From the NCBI RefSeq assembly GCF_022201045.2, contig NC_068557.1, positions 32,403,501 through 32,467,500 on the forward strand: a stretch of DNA of 64,000 nucleotides. The letters run 5' to 3'. Positions 38,447-50,980 of this stretch are shown piece after piece (within the stretch, counting starts at the first letter, position 1; each line of letters opens with the position of its first letter). The notes beneath the pieces are model-generated. The model did no database searches. It saw nothing but the letters and a program-made list of their open reading frames with translations, and was not told where the DNA came from. The DNA is from Citrus sinensis (Eukaryota > Streptophyta > Magnoliopsida > Sapindales > Rutaceae). Both the position numbers and the translations under genes were made by a program.

Positions 38447-38784
38447 GAGAATTTTTAGCTGCGAGACTCACACATACACCCACCCTCACAACACAACAGC
38501 CGTCGCCACCGAACACTGGCATCTTACGCTATTATTATAATTATTTTATTCCAATTTTTATAACCAAATGAAACAAAAAAAAGTTTACAGCCCGCAGCCC
38601 TGCTTCTGTGTGCGCGTTCACATCACATGAGATTTGCTATAAGCCTCCTATAATTATGTTAATTTTTTATCCGGAGCTAATTTATATAAGAAATCAGTAA
38701 TATGTATTCTAAATTTAGAGTAGCAAAATTGCTACAACTTAAAAGTACCATAATAGTTTTTTTCTGACAGGACAATTTAAAGAT

Positions 38785-40308
38785 GGAAAATGAGATTCTT
38801 ACAACAGTTAGTACTACAGTTAGCACAAAACGGTGCGCTTTGTGCTAACTATAAAAAATGTTATTGTGGTTTGCACGCGCGCACACAACTCCCACACTCT
38901 CCCTGATTCTTGGCCTCTCTTTCCCACAGCAAACGAGAAAAACTCACACGACAGTCACACCAAAACGCAGCCGTTTCTCACGCATCCTCACTCTGCTCTT
39001 TGCTCTCTCTGTCAACTTTCTCCCTCTCTCTCGCCTTGGGTGTCTTCACACCTGCTTGTTGGATTTGTCTCTCTGTCTCTACCCATCGATTGCATCCATC
39101 ACGGCTTCATCTTGTCGATTGCAGTTGCAGCCTGACCAAAAGGAAAATGAATATTTGGGCCAATCCCACATGGAAAATGAATATTTGGGCCAGTTCCACA
39201 TGAGCTGAAGACGAAATCTTAGTTTAGTGTCCTTGCTTTTGCAGAGCATTCTGCCTGATTTTCATGATGGATTTTGATCTCTAAGCTTTTGGTTCTTATT
39301 ATTGTGTTGATTGATACACACAAAATTTCACAATATTTACTACTAAATCATTTGGTTTCTTGAGGCAAATAAAAGCAATCATCTTCACTCTTGAAAACAA
39401 AGCTTTTCCTTATATTTTCTTTGTTACAGTATGATTCTTGACCTATTGCTCTGTGCAATTATCTTATCAACCACCATTGCAATTAGTAATAGCTTTAGGT
39501 TATTGATGGAATGTTTACGAACCCTTAATCTTCTTTGAGCAAAGTAATGCCTGAGCTACAATAAAGTACAGATGAAAGTATGACCATTAATATTTTTATA
39601 TAAAAAAGTGTTCATCTCAGCCAAAATCACAATAACAAAAAAAATAACTCCAGGAGACGAGTATGGCATTACAGAAGAAGGATCGGAAGAACAAATCTGT
39701 AATTCTTTGTTCCTGAAAGTCTTTAATATTTATTTTATTAGGTTTTTCCCAAGTAGAGATTACATCACTAAAGAACTCCACTGAACAATTTCCAAGTTTG
39801 GCTTTTAAGATTTCTGCTTATAAAACTTATGAAAAAAAAAAATCACGCAGATTGGCACTTGTCTGGTAGGATTTGGGGGGTAGAGAGAGAGTCAAGCCAC
39901 AAGTCAATTTCTAAGAGAGACTAGAGAGGAAGGTGTCGTAAAGGAGTGAGACGCATTCGACGAGGAAGAGAGAGAGCCAACACGATGACTCTACAAAGGC
40001 AGCTATGGAGAGACCCACGGCGGCTGTGGATTTTGGGGAAGAGAGAGTGAAGTCACAAGTCAATGAAGAAAGAGAGAGAGAGAGACCCGACGGTGAGAAT
40101 GGAGCGTGGTGAGGGAGAATCAGCTGGTGGTGAGATTTGTGGTGCTGTGAGTGAGGTGAGACTTGGAATGTGGGCTTACAGAGCGTGTGTTGTGGGAGAT
40201 GCGTGTGTGTCGTGTGGGATGCTCACCACCGTGAGAATTTAGAATGAGCACAAAACGCACCGTTTTGTGCTAACTGTGGTGCTAACTGTTATAAGAATAT
40301 CGGTACTG
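38785..40308. mobile_element. non-autonomous Mutator-like element
   Basis: About 40-bp terminal inverted repeats: left TTCTTACAACAGTTAG then CACAAAACGGTGCG, and right, on the minus strand, TTCTTATAACAGTTAG then CACAAAACGGTGCG, with few mismatches. A perfect 9-bp direct repeat TTTAAAGAT flanks the element (38776-38784 and 40309-40317), as expected for Mutator-type transposition; the outermost 10-13 bp pair poorly. No transposase was found. The interior is unusually GC-rich and gene-like for the region, with CT-rich leader-like stretches pointing inward from each end, so captured host sequence is possible. Confidence 0.82.
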
Positions 40309-40729
40309 TTTAAAGATATGGGAGTGATAATTTTTTTTTTTTTAATTCGTTTAGTAACAGTACTCTACAGTTTCCAAACTATTTCTGTTTGTGTTTCTAT
40401 AATATATAGATTCACTTTACATTAAATGCCTGTTAAAAGTGAAAACACTTTTAATCTTATATGGACTTTAATTTTAATAAAGTGATCATTTGTAAAAACT
40501 AGGTTGCTTGGGAATCGCGAACAAGATTTACTTTAAAAGAAAGAATTTATGAAAAAAAATACTTGATTTTGAAAGAATATATACAATGTCATATCATCCG
40601 CCAAATTTTAGCCTTTTAATTGTTCCAATAATATTGTTGTAAGGGAAAAAAAAAATGTTCTAACATTCATCATTTCATTTTTTCTTTTTTTGAAACTGTA
40701 ACTTCATTGACTAAAACTGTTGCGTATAT

Positions 40730-41345
40730 TTATCCTCATATACATAAGCATAGATCTCACTTGAAGTTTCCTCTATCCAATCCTTCTCGATAGAATTACA
40801 TAGAGCCAATCTAGCTAGATGATGTGCAGGCTCATTGCAAGAAATGGAGCAAAAATCACTTTAAATGAGCTTTTAGAAGAAGACAGGACTTCTTAAACTT
40901 TATAAATTAACCACCCACTTCACACCTGCTTGCTATTTTGTTACTAATGAGATTTAACTATATTGAGAAAATCTAACTCAATTATAGCTGGAGCCAGCCC
41001 AATGTCCTTCACAAATCGAACTCCTTTTTGCACAACAGCAGCTTCCGCAAACTCTGCATCTTCAGAAAAAATCTCCTTGCAAAGAGAAACTGCTACAACT
41101 TGACCCTAAGAATTGCAGATTAATACTCCAATGCCAGCATAATCATCCTTAAAACTGGCATTGGCATCAACATTCACTTTATGCCATGATTGAGGAGGAT
41201 TTTGCCAGCACAGGCTTGGATTAGTAGGCTTAGTACTCCCGCTAGTTTTACTTTGCAGAGTGCCCACTCCAAACGACAACTTCTTGAGGCTCACTGACAG
41301 TATTACTATGAAACATATTATTCCTGGCGAGCCGAATTGAGCAAC
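40730..41345 (-). pseudogene. degenerate LINE-type RNase H (RVT_3) fragment
   Basis: On the minus strand the pieces read IRLARNNMFHS, then WHKVNVDANASFKDDYAGIGVLICNS, a stop, then GQVVAVSLCKEIFSEDAEFAEAAVV and further broken pieces (NEPAHHLARLA). This order (R-NN-x-F-H, D-x-N-x-S, AGIG, late H-LA) is typical of the RNase H-like C-terminus of plant non-LTR retrotransposons. Stops at about 41106 and 40950 and frame changes make it non-functional. No upstream reverse transcriptase was seen. Confidence 0.75.
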
Positions 41346-43282
41346 ACAAAATCACCCATTCCTCGAACTAATCTTTTGTTAAAATAGATGCTATATAAAT
41401 GGGCAAGTTGGAAAACTCCATTGGCATTGTAATCTTTATGCTAGAATAAAACATACATCATTTCATTGAAATAAAAGGTCGTTTTCCAACTCTTGACAGA
41501 ATTTTACTTTACTTTCCGATCATTTTAAAAATTGTTACCCAGATTCTGACAGAATCAACTTCTGTCTTTTGATGTGTCTTCACTCAAAATGGACCCATGC
41601 TTTGTAGAAATAATCATCCCTCGATCAAAACTCTCCGGACATTTTTGGTTTGGTTTTTTGGTCTGCTGCTTGTGCTTGCCTGTTTCCCTTATGAAGGTGG
41701 GGAAAAAAAATATGCAGAGTTTAGTCTAGTGACGCGCTGGACTTCCTTGTTAATTTTCCATGATGGTGATCCTGTGATACGAGTGTGATTTGTTTTTGGT
41801 GGGCGCAGATATTTGGAAAAGTAGGCAACCAGATAATGTTCAGCTAATTTGAGATTAAATTTTACTGCCGATTTAGGGTCACGAGTCTATGCCAGCAGTT
41901 TTTTTCACGGGTCTATGCCTGCAGTTTTTTTCGGATCTACTCGTCCAATAGGCAATGGCTTGACTTGAAACTTTTGAAACAAAAAGAACCCAGGCCGATT
42001 CCCTGGGGCTCGGATCTGAGCCTATCCGTACGGATAGACAGGAGAGGACGGGAAGGTCTACTTCGGGACACTGTCTATTTTTATTATTTAAAAAAATTTA
42101 GGCAGCTTCATGAGTTGAGACTTCCAAATGCGGGATTTTCGAAGTCCACATCTGCTAGATATTGGAAATTTGGATTTCTCTTAGGAGAAATTGCCAAGTT
42201 CTGACCTTGTTCCTTTCCTTTTTTTTTTTTTTTTTTCCTCAACCTTTTCCGTTGATAAGGATATTGGAACCTTCCTGTAGTAACTAAAAGAAAGAAAATC
42301 ATCGTCACATCATATTCTGTTACATGAGGCCTTAACATTATTTACATGATATCCTTTTTTTTATCACAGCAACATGTAAATATATCCCTTACTTTTAGTA
42401 CCATTACCAGCCCAATGATACTGATATGATTCTGCTCCAGCATCCAGCATCCTTGAATAAAGAAATATTAACCAAAATTTCAGTTTCATTTCGCTTCTAA
42501 AACGAAAATGAGGCCGAAAAGATAAACAAAACAACATAATGTTCTTGATATCTACCTGGATATCAATCAATCAATCAAAAGCCAGATTTTATTTTGGAAT
42601 AATTGCTGCAAATTTGAGTCACACAGAAAGCATCTTCATGGTATGTTTCACCAAGCAGTCAATCTATATGCTTTTGCGAACAACGCTCACATTATTTCTC
42701 AAAGCATTTCAATTTAAGAATCACTGACAAACTGATTTCAAGTTAGCTCCTCAAAAACCAATCGAATGCTGAACTCAGAATCATGGAAGAGAAACTATCT
42801 TTAAAACTATTCTATTCTAATTCACATAAACTGGTGAACAACAAATCCATCCTGCATGGAATAAATTTGTTTGAGCCATTCATGTAAGTGGTACAACCTT
42901 CCAAAGTCATTATATATATTGTCTGTTCTTGCAATACTTATACAAGTCAAAGTTTCACTTTAGACAAATTTAAAATAAAAACAGAGTTAGGCCCTGTAAA
43001 AGCAAAGAAAACCCAGTGCAGTTCTTCTAACACAAGTATGATATGCGTTAAAAACATTCTTCTATACCATTTCCATTGAACTTTGTGTTATTGCCATATG
43101 CTTGACACACATGTCATCCTGAAAAAGTTTTAATAGCAACAACCAGATAAATTGTTTCAGTGATATAAAAAGAAGGAATAAGCAGCAGTTGTTCAATCAG
43201 AACACTTTCTAATTTGATATGCCAACATTTAGGCATAGAACACCTCTTAGATTCAGGTAAATTGAGAAACACCCCTTGCACA
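41346..43282. other. intergenic, no firm gene
   Basis: AT-rich with short frames. Minus-strand sequence at about 42395-42455 (after TTTATTCAAG) looks exon-like and could belong to a longer 3' UTR of the second F-box gene, but this is weak. Confidence 0.4.
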
Positions 43283-44789
43283 TTAATAAGAATGCATCAA
43301 ATTAAAGATTATGACACAGTTTATGAACTGACCTCCCTTCTCACTTTGTTCGTATTCTGCGTCTTTGGTTAATTGATCATAAAACCAGTTTAAATCCTTT
43401 TGACAGGAAATCATCCCTGCGGGGGACACAGAAGAGAGAATGTCAAACAAGATAAATAATCAATAAGCCAGTAGTCCCCCACTCAAAATAAAATTTATAT
43501 AAACTAAAGCTCTGCATAACCAGAGAAATTAAGGAAACCGATACTTAAAATTAAGAAAATAGCTTGAACAGAAGAGTGACAGTGAATATGTTTTATTACC
43601 TCTTCTTCCTACATTGTGTCTTCTTTTCCTTTTGCTCCTGCAGCTTCTTCAGAATAATTCCATGACTACCATTATCAAGGGGAATAAGGCTTTCTACACA
43701 TATGCAAGCCACAAACGAATCTGGACCACCATCTATCTTCACAGTCTTCAGTTTTTTCCTTTTCCAATCATACCATACAAGCTTCTCGCCATTCACTTCC
43801 AAGAGAACTTTATCACCACCATCCTCATTTGAACAAATTAAAGGTCGCAAAAACCTAAAAGAACTTATAGATCTACACCGATCAATTGAAAACATCTTAC
43901 TCCAGGATTCCTTCAACCCATATTCTTTCATCATCCACACATCGACTTTCACTAAATCATAATTGCACATCAAACACATATGTCCTTCCAGCGCACCCAC
44001 GTCCAACACAAAATCTTTCTCACGAGCGCCATAATTGGGCTGTGGCAATAGACGAAACTCTTCAAGACCAAGATCAAAAGCCACAATCAAATTACCAATT
44101 CCAAACTCTGGCCTACGAGGAGACACCCAATGTACAACCCCATTGACATACACACCATAGCCTCTTCTATGCAAAAGATGGAAGTAAAATTGAAACATAA
44201 AGCGAAGATAGTTGGGCAATTTCTTAACCCTCGTCCAAGATCTATTTTTTAAACTAAAAACCTTGACTTCATACTCGACGAAGCAACCAAGATTATCGTC
44301 TTCATCTTTCTTAAACTGAACCATCCTCACAACTTTATAATCATCACTAACAAGATCATGACCAAAACCATAAAAGACGAAACCGCGAATACAAGATTTG
44401 TCGGGCAAATCAATATATTCAACGGGTAACTTAAACAGCTGTCTAGTAGCGGGATTAAACAGAGCGATATCTTGATCAGAATTAGATAAAGCAAGCAAGC
44501 CGTTGCATGAACCAAAAACTTCAGTACCAGTCCAAATGCTTTCTGGGTAGTGGTTAAAAGGGATAGCTTTATCGAGTGAATCAAGCTCAACGGAATAAAG
44601 ATGCAAACCTTTGAGAATCAAACGGAGGTGGGATTTGGTTGCAATTGAGTTGTTCAATTGAAGCTTGATGAAATCTGGATCGTCGATTATTGAACATAGC
44701 GGTCTTGATAGACAGCGGTAGCGCAACAGAGTTTTCACCGGTAATTGATACAGAGTACCGGTAACAACATCTAGGGGTACTTTGGACAT
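43283..44789 (-). CDS. F-box protein, CPR1/CPR30-like
   Basis: Exon 1 (44789-43600) and exon 2 (43415-43283) join in frame through AAGAG|gtaata and cccgcag|GGATG to 440 residues. The F-box is at residues 3-45 (VPLDVVTGTLYQLPVKTLLRYRCLSR). FBA motifs follow: FGSCNGLLALSN, LFNPATRQLFKLPVE, GFGHDLVSDDYKVVR and VWMMKEYGLKESWSKMF. Splicing replaces the unspliced stop with KKRDDFLSKGFKLV, which I recall as the conserved C-terminal tail of CPR1/CPR30 proteins; this supports the second exon. After KLV the frame runs on about 28 residues instead of stopping. Expected role: substrate receptor of an SCF ligase. Without splicing the product is 397 residues. Confidence 0.88.
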
Positions 44790-45973
44790 CTTTGAAAATT
44801 AGGGTTTGGTGAAATGAAAGTAAATTGAGGGAAATCACGCGGAAATGCGTAGAAAGAAGAAAAGGTAAAGGGGGAACGAAGGCGACGAGGAAGAAGCGGA
44901 GAGGAGAGAGAGAGAGAGGGTGTAATTATTTTATACTTAAATTATCACACGGGCGACAGGTGGAGATGGCGAGTGTGTGAAGTGTGTGTGATAAGGTACT
45001 AGTGGTTAGCATCCTAAAATGGATGCGAGAGTACATATGATATGGGGGTCCGGCGGGCCTTATTTTTTGAAAGTCTTGAGATCTGCCTGAACACTTTTTA
45101 TTTGTTTGTTGAAGAATGAAGACACACCTTTTGATTTTCTGCTCTTTTGAGGGATTGATTCTTGTTTTGTTTGATAAGAAACCCCGAATCAGATTTGGTA
45201 TTAACCTGCGATCAAACGATAATCTTTTGCTTTAATTAAATTAGTGCATATTCATGTTAATAACCTTCTGACTCCGTAGATGCTCCACGAATTTAAGAAT
45301 CTTGTACATGTAACGCAATTTCTATTAGAAATACTGATAATAATAATAATAATGGTAATTTTTCAGGGACCTTCCTTGAGTTTTGATGTATTTATACTTA
45401 GATTGTGAGTTTGTCCGTATTATTACATAGCTCCCCTGCCGTTGGTAATTTCATCCATCGACCATTGATGGACTGATGAAATGTCCAGAATACACCCAAT
45501 GCCAAAAATGCTATAAATATCTACAATTTATTACCCAATATTTGGCGCCAAACATCACATGAGTGTAACAGAAAGACTAAAACAATTTACATTGCTTAAT
45601 AATAATAACAAAAAAAAAAGATTAACAACAAAAATTAGAAATTAAAAACTATTATGAATCTATGTAGGAAAATCCTTATCTTGGTGAAAATAATTGTAAA
45701 TAAGGATGACTTTAAAATATTAAAACGAAAGAAGCCAAGAGAAGTAAGAGAACAAGCAAAGCAATTCATTTTCATGTGTGAATTTACTAGGTAAAGTTGG
45801 CTACTTTTAGCCAAATCTCATTGGCCATTTGTGTGTTTGGCGGTGAAAGAGCAGAACCTATGTTCTAAGTTGTATTCTGCACAATGTAGTATAGTGCATT
45901 ATTAAATAATGCACAATCAACAATTATACAATAAACATAAATAAATAAAGGCTGAAGTAGGAAGAGGCAATAA
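44790..45973. other. F-box gene promoter and intergenic space
   Basis: A GA-rich leader (about 44885-44920) lies just upstream of the F-box gene; AT-rich sequence follows with no recognised gene. Confidence 0.5.
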
Positions 45974-47990
45974 TTATAAAAGAAATCTCAATGATCTACT
46001 AGATGAGGGAGATGATGAACCAGAAGAATTAACAATATTTGTGTGTTTGGTAGTGCTTTTTTCACCACTTTGAACCCTCTTTTGAAAAGCACTATTTTTG
46101 TATTTCTTCATCATCATCAAATTGTCGGGAAAATATGCTCTTTAAAAGCATATGTGTTTATTTAATTGTAATAAATATTTTTTCTGATTAATAAAATTAA
46201 TGAGGTATTTTATTCAAATATCGTAATTGCATTAATATTTGTATTAAAGTCCATTTAATCATATTATATGTATTTATGTGATCACCATGTGGATTCACAG
46301 AAGACATAAATACAAGTTATCTTATGATTAAATAAATTTAGTTCGCAGTTGATAAATAAAGTTGGGCACTTTATTTAGGTATAGACTGTAATAAATTCAT
46401 TGAATGATTTGTCTTAATCATGTATGAATTTATTGATGTAGTACGACTACATTGAACATGATCACATATGAGATTTAATTAATTTTGTAATAATTGTCAG
46501 ACTTATTAAAATCTCATAGGCGTTGATTTTACTGTAATCGTAATCTTGAGTTAATTATGATTTCATGATTGTAATTGTTATTTCATTTGAGTTACCAATG
46601 GGCACGACACATCCTTGTGGTCAAGATTACTCGGTATCTTGGTGGGAGCAATTATGAGTATTGGAGTTATGGATTAACAATATAGAATTTGTACAACACA
46701 TCTCTTGATAGGTTTTCGGTACTTGATCATAGAATTCTCTGGCCAGAGTGTGTCAACATATTTAGTATGTTGAAAATAATGATTAGAGAAAATCAGTAAG
46801 GATCAAGGAATAAGATGTTATTAAATTGATTGGACAGTTGAGATATCAATTTAATTAACGATGTGGTACAAATGATTGTGCAGTAAAGAAATCAATGTGG
46901 CTTGGGATGAATTATTATTCGAGCATACAATTATGGAAGTCAGTTCCAATCTTTTAGTGGAGTAGATTTGGAATTAAATAATTGGGCTAGTTTAATTACA
47001 GGCCTAATTATTGTAGCCACTATTGTATGCTCCCAAATGATCCCCGGGTTAGCTCATTTAATTGACTGCACCACTACTGGACTAATAAGTAAGATAACTA
47101 GCTATTTGGGTCAAAAGCCTAAATATATCATTTAGTGAGAGGCTCCATTTAATTAGCTTTTGTGTAAGGGGTCTTATGTTATTTTATAAGGTGGGTCCCC
47201 TATTGAAAAAGAAAATAATGTGGGTTTTGTTTTTGGATTATTTGGAGCCTAGGGTTTTCACTAAAGGGTGAAGCCTAGGGTTTTCACTAAAGGGTGATAT
47301 AAAAGGCTTATTTTCTCTAAAGAAAAGAAAGTAGCCACTTTATACAGATGAGAGAAAAAGATTTTTCTCTCTATTGTTGAGAGAAAAAGATTTTTCTCTC
47401 TATTGTTGAGAGAAAAATTTTATCGTGCTAGTTGCTTTGGTAGTGATAAAGGCGCCCACACGTCAAGTGCAGATCGAACCTGAGTCATAACCTGGAAGAT
47501 CATTAGTGCCAGTTCGTGATCTAACAAGCGTGGTGGTGACAGATCGTGATCTAACCGGAGTGGTGGTGGCGGATCGTGATCTAGGATCCTAAATCACTTC
47601 AGCGGAAAAAGCCAACTCAGATTTTCAAGGTACGATTTCTGAATTACGTATTCTTATATATTATATGAGAGCGGTACTTAAAAGGTTTTATAAAATTTTA
47701 AAAATCTGATTTTTCCCCAACACAAATCCCAATCGTTAACACCATTTTCTTGAAACTCTTCTAGTCGTTGCTGTTCATTATTATCATTGTCATCATTGAA
47801 ATCTCCAACCAACTGCAAGCCACCTAACTTGCCTTGCAATAGCCTCAACATGATCCAATCTTCCAACGCCCTTTAATTGTTTCTTAATTGGATACGCCTT
47901 TGGATTTTCAAAGTTCCTTATGAACTCCAAACCCTCAGCTTCCAAAGCTAAATTACACGTCCAAGTTCTTTCGAGTCCTAATACCAGTCA
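45974..47990 (-). pseudogene. unidentified gene fragment split by an LTR
   Basis: A minus-strand frame (LEDWIMLRLLQGKLGG...GVNDWDL) runs from about 47866 to the edge of the LTR at 47723. When the LTR and one target repeat are ignored, it continues in the same frame (MMMKKYKNSAFQKRV...) for 47 codons to a TAA at 45974-45976. Further upstream, FIRNFENPKAYPIKKQLK is in another frame, separated by what looks like one extra G near 47884. The gene was therefore damaged by both a frameshift and the insertion. The product is charged, Asn/Ser-rich near its end, and I do not recognise its family. Confidence 0.55.
46123..47722 (+). mobile_element. solo LTR of a retrotransposon
   Basis: The 1600-bp unit begins TGTCGGGAAAA and ends TTTTCCCCAACA (TG...CA with short inverted termini). 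A perfect 5-bp target duplication CAAAT flanks it (46118-46122 and 47723-47727). A TATA-like ATATAAAAGG at about 47292 suggests plus-strand transcription. No primer-binding site, polypurine tract or second LTR is attached, so this is a solo LTR left by recombination. Two short tandem duplications lie in it (AGCCTAGGGTTTTCACTAAA twice near 47247-47292; GAGAGAAAAAGATTTTTCTC twice near 47350-47410). Copia or Gypsy origin cannot be decided. Confidence 0.92.
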
Positions 47991-50619
47991 CATTTGATGT
48001 CGGATGCCGTCGATACTCATTGTACGGCCACCACAAAAACTTGTCTAATTCCTAGCTCAATTAAAATTGGTGATGTCTTGTTATGATTACAACAATAACA
48101 ACTTTTCTAGAGCTTCAGTTATTTGCTAATGGCGTTTAGCTAATTAAAAGTAAAAAACAAATTGCCAACGTTGGTTTCATGGAAGAGAAATTGCAATTAT
48201 TTCATGATGGGTAATGAATTGGAATGGTTAATAGAGTGTTTCAATGGGTTATATCCATACAATTTTTGTTTAGTTTTTCAAAAAAATTTTTTTTTTGAAC
48301 TTTGAATGAGCTTTTACAAGTTTATACTAATGTTGATGTTGTACATATATTTATACTAACCACATGGAAGACATGTGATAATATTAAAAAACTTACAATT
48401 TAAGTGCAAATATGTCAAGCATCGGGGAAGTTCCTAAAAATTATCCAAAAAAAACATGTCGTTCGAAAACTATACGACTCTTTAAGTCAGTTTAGACTTT
48501 AGAAGCTGGAATGGCAATCGACAGTCACGCGATCATAAAAATGAAAATGAAATGCAAGTTCAATAGCTCACCGACAAAAAGCAAAAGAAAACTCGGCGCT
48601 CTCGACATGTGTTGCCTTCTTAACAACACCATTGGTATGAATACGCATGCTCACCTCACCGCAATTGCTGGAAAACAAAATTAAATTCATTTCCACTCAA
48701 AAATGCTGATTCCTTGTCCACTGAAAAGTATTACTTAAATTAAAAAAGTCCTGATGAAGTCACATAATTTGTCATGTGTATGTTTCAATTAATTATAACA
48801 ATTTACATACATACATACATAGTAACCCGTGAATAATTAAAGAATAATATGCTTCAAGGTTTTTCAAAAACCTTATGTATTCGTATATAGCATTTAGCGT
48901 TGCTAGTAACCAGTAGAACGGGAATGGGCGCTCTTAGTGCTAGCTACCTTATGACGATTAATGCCGAAAGAAAATGACACGCCTAATTGATTAAATTCAA
49001 TCAGAAGTTAAGCACTTATTAGTTTTAGCAGAGACCATATAGCAAGAGAAAGCAGATTAGATAAACACAAGTCTAATCCTGATCAGCAGTAACTAACTTT
49101 GTAAATTATTAATTACAGAGAAAAAAAAAAAAAAAAAGAGGAAATGATATTGAATCACCCTCTCCGCTGCCATTAGACGTTGTGCGCTTATAACACACAC
49201 CCCCCAAACAAGGCCCTTGTAACTTCTCATCTATTTATTGGCAATTTAATTTACTGATACAATAATATTATGTTTTCAAAGTAACATACATGTAATAAGG
49301 CAGTGGTTATGGTAGAACTATTCTACTGTAGAGAAAAAATGTTGATGACCATCAGATTATAACAATAAATATAAATTTAATATTTATTTATATAATCGTA
49401 CAATTATGATTAGTGCTAGTTGAAGCCATATGATCATTAAAAATGTATTATTCTTTCAGCTAGCGCCCACAGCCACCGAACAGCACCATGATTAATTAAC
49501 ACGATTGTCTCTAATTTAAAATACATAGTTACGTGTTATCTCTACAAGCATGCGTGAGGTGACAACAATTTATAATTATGTATTATCATGATGATGATCG
49601 GCATAGCATTATTGTTTTTTTTTTTTTAAATACATTGATTAATTATTAACAAATAGGAGCTCATATATGCAAGATATGAAATTATATATATATATGCTTG
49701 GTACACATTATTATGTCTCCGATATCATCATTTTGGCACGGATTAATAATATTCCCTCGGCCACAGATAAGATCACAAGACCTACCTGCAGGCTGCAGCC
49801 CTTTGAGGACCAAGTGCCTCGGAACTCACATCATGTTGCTTGCTTCACCCGTGAAGGAGATAATAAATGTTCATCCGTAAACAGTAATATACGACGTATG
49901 GGATAGGACATACATAAAATCTTAATCGTTTAACACTAACAAAATCGGTGGATAAGATTTTTTTGTTATTATTATTAGTAGCAATTAGCAAAACTAAATT
50001 ATTACAGAGACCCACAGTATATCATTAATTATTTTTCATTCTCTTATCTCCTATTTCCTCTCTTATAATTAATATGCATCGATTAATTGTTTCTTTTTTT
50101 CTTTTTTTCTTTTTTCTTTTCAATTGATTCCACACTCATTAATAATACTCCTATTTTCTCTCCTTTTTGTGCGCTTTATTATACTCTCATCTTCTTTCCT
50201 TCTCTTGTGCAGAATCTCCAGGGATCCTCTGAATTGAAGAAGAGAGAGAAAAAAAAACACATTCTTAAAATTGATTTGTATTTCATGAGGCATTATTTAA
50301 TTTAACAAGTTGATAGAGAAGTTGGCAATTGGACTTGTGAAGATGAATTGAGAGTAAAATACACAATTTGCTGCGCAATTACTTTTACTTGCGAATTTAA
50401 ATAATTTTAAAATTCTAAAGGATTGAACTTGACAATTTCAAAGCAGAAGTTTCTTAAGAGAAATCAATTGAGCAGCGTGGTTAAAAATTATTTCATTACC
50501 GCCTTTACAATTAAATTACCATACATTTTTATCAAAGTATAGGAGAAGGGTTGCTGACTTGCTGTACTGTAAAATGGGATGAAGTAAGAGACTTGTGAGA
50601 GGAAACCTAAAGGGGAGCA

Positions 50620-50980
50620 CGATTACAAATTAATGTGACATAAGAAGATTAGTTGTATAAACTCATCATGAGTCTATATAATTAACAAAATAATTGTTAT
50701 TACTCTTCAACTAATTCTTCATGCCACATATGCTTATACACACTAGTTTGTACAAAATCGTTTGTGACTATTATTATTGAACTCTATTATTAGAGTAATG
50801 ATAAAAATACAAATATCTTGTACAAACAAGTATATATAAACTAATGTGACATAAGAAATTTGAATATATAAAACCATTATAGGTACAAATAATTGAAAAA
50901 TAATTATTATTATCAATTTTCAACTAATTAGTTTGTACGTGTTAATTTTTACAAAACTATTCCTGATTCTATCATTATTG
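50620..50980. mobile_element. two diverged relatives of the 12543 MITE family
   Basis: At about 50793-50980 the left end GAGTAATGATAAAAATACAAA and right end ATTCTATCATTATT resemble the family termini, and inner blocks ACTAATGTGACAT and TAGTTTGTAC match. A second, more decayed stretch at about 50620-50790 shares AATGTGACATAAGAA and GTTTGTGACTATTATTATT. No target duplications could be defined. Confidence 0.5.

Larger units (their letters stand above)
34488..38634. repeat. segmental duplication, copy B (decayed UPL5 5' half)
   Basis: Matches 27134-31190 almost base for base, with scattered substitutions and small indels. For example, about 35 bp extra at 35851-35890 is bounded by repeated GGGCAACTTATAAG. 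It carries part of intron 1, exon 1, the 5' UTR and the TATA box, but none of the two exons that encode most of the HECT domain. Confidence 0.95.

Noticed and set aside
41965..42204. 79-codon plus-strand frame
   Set aside because: No motif, no promoter or splice context, and no similarity I could recognise.
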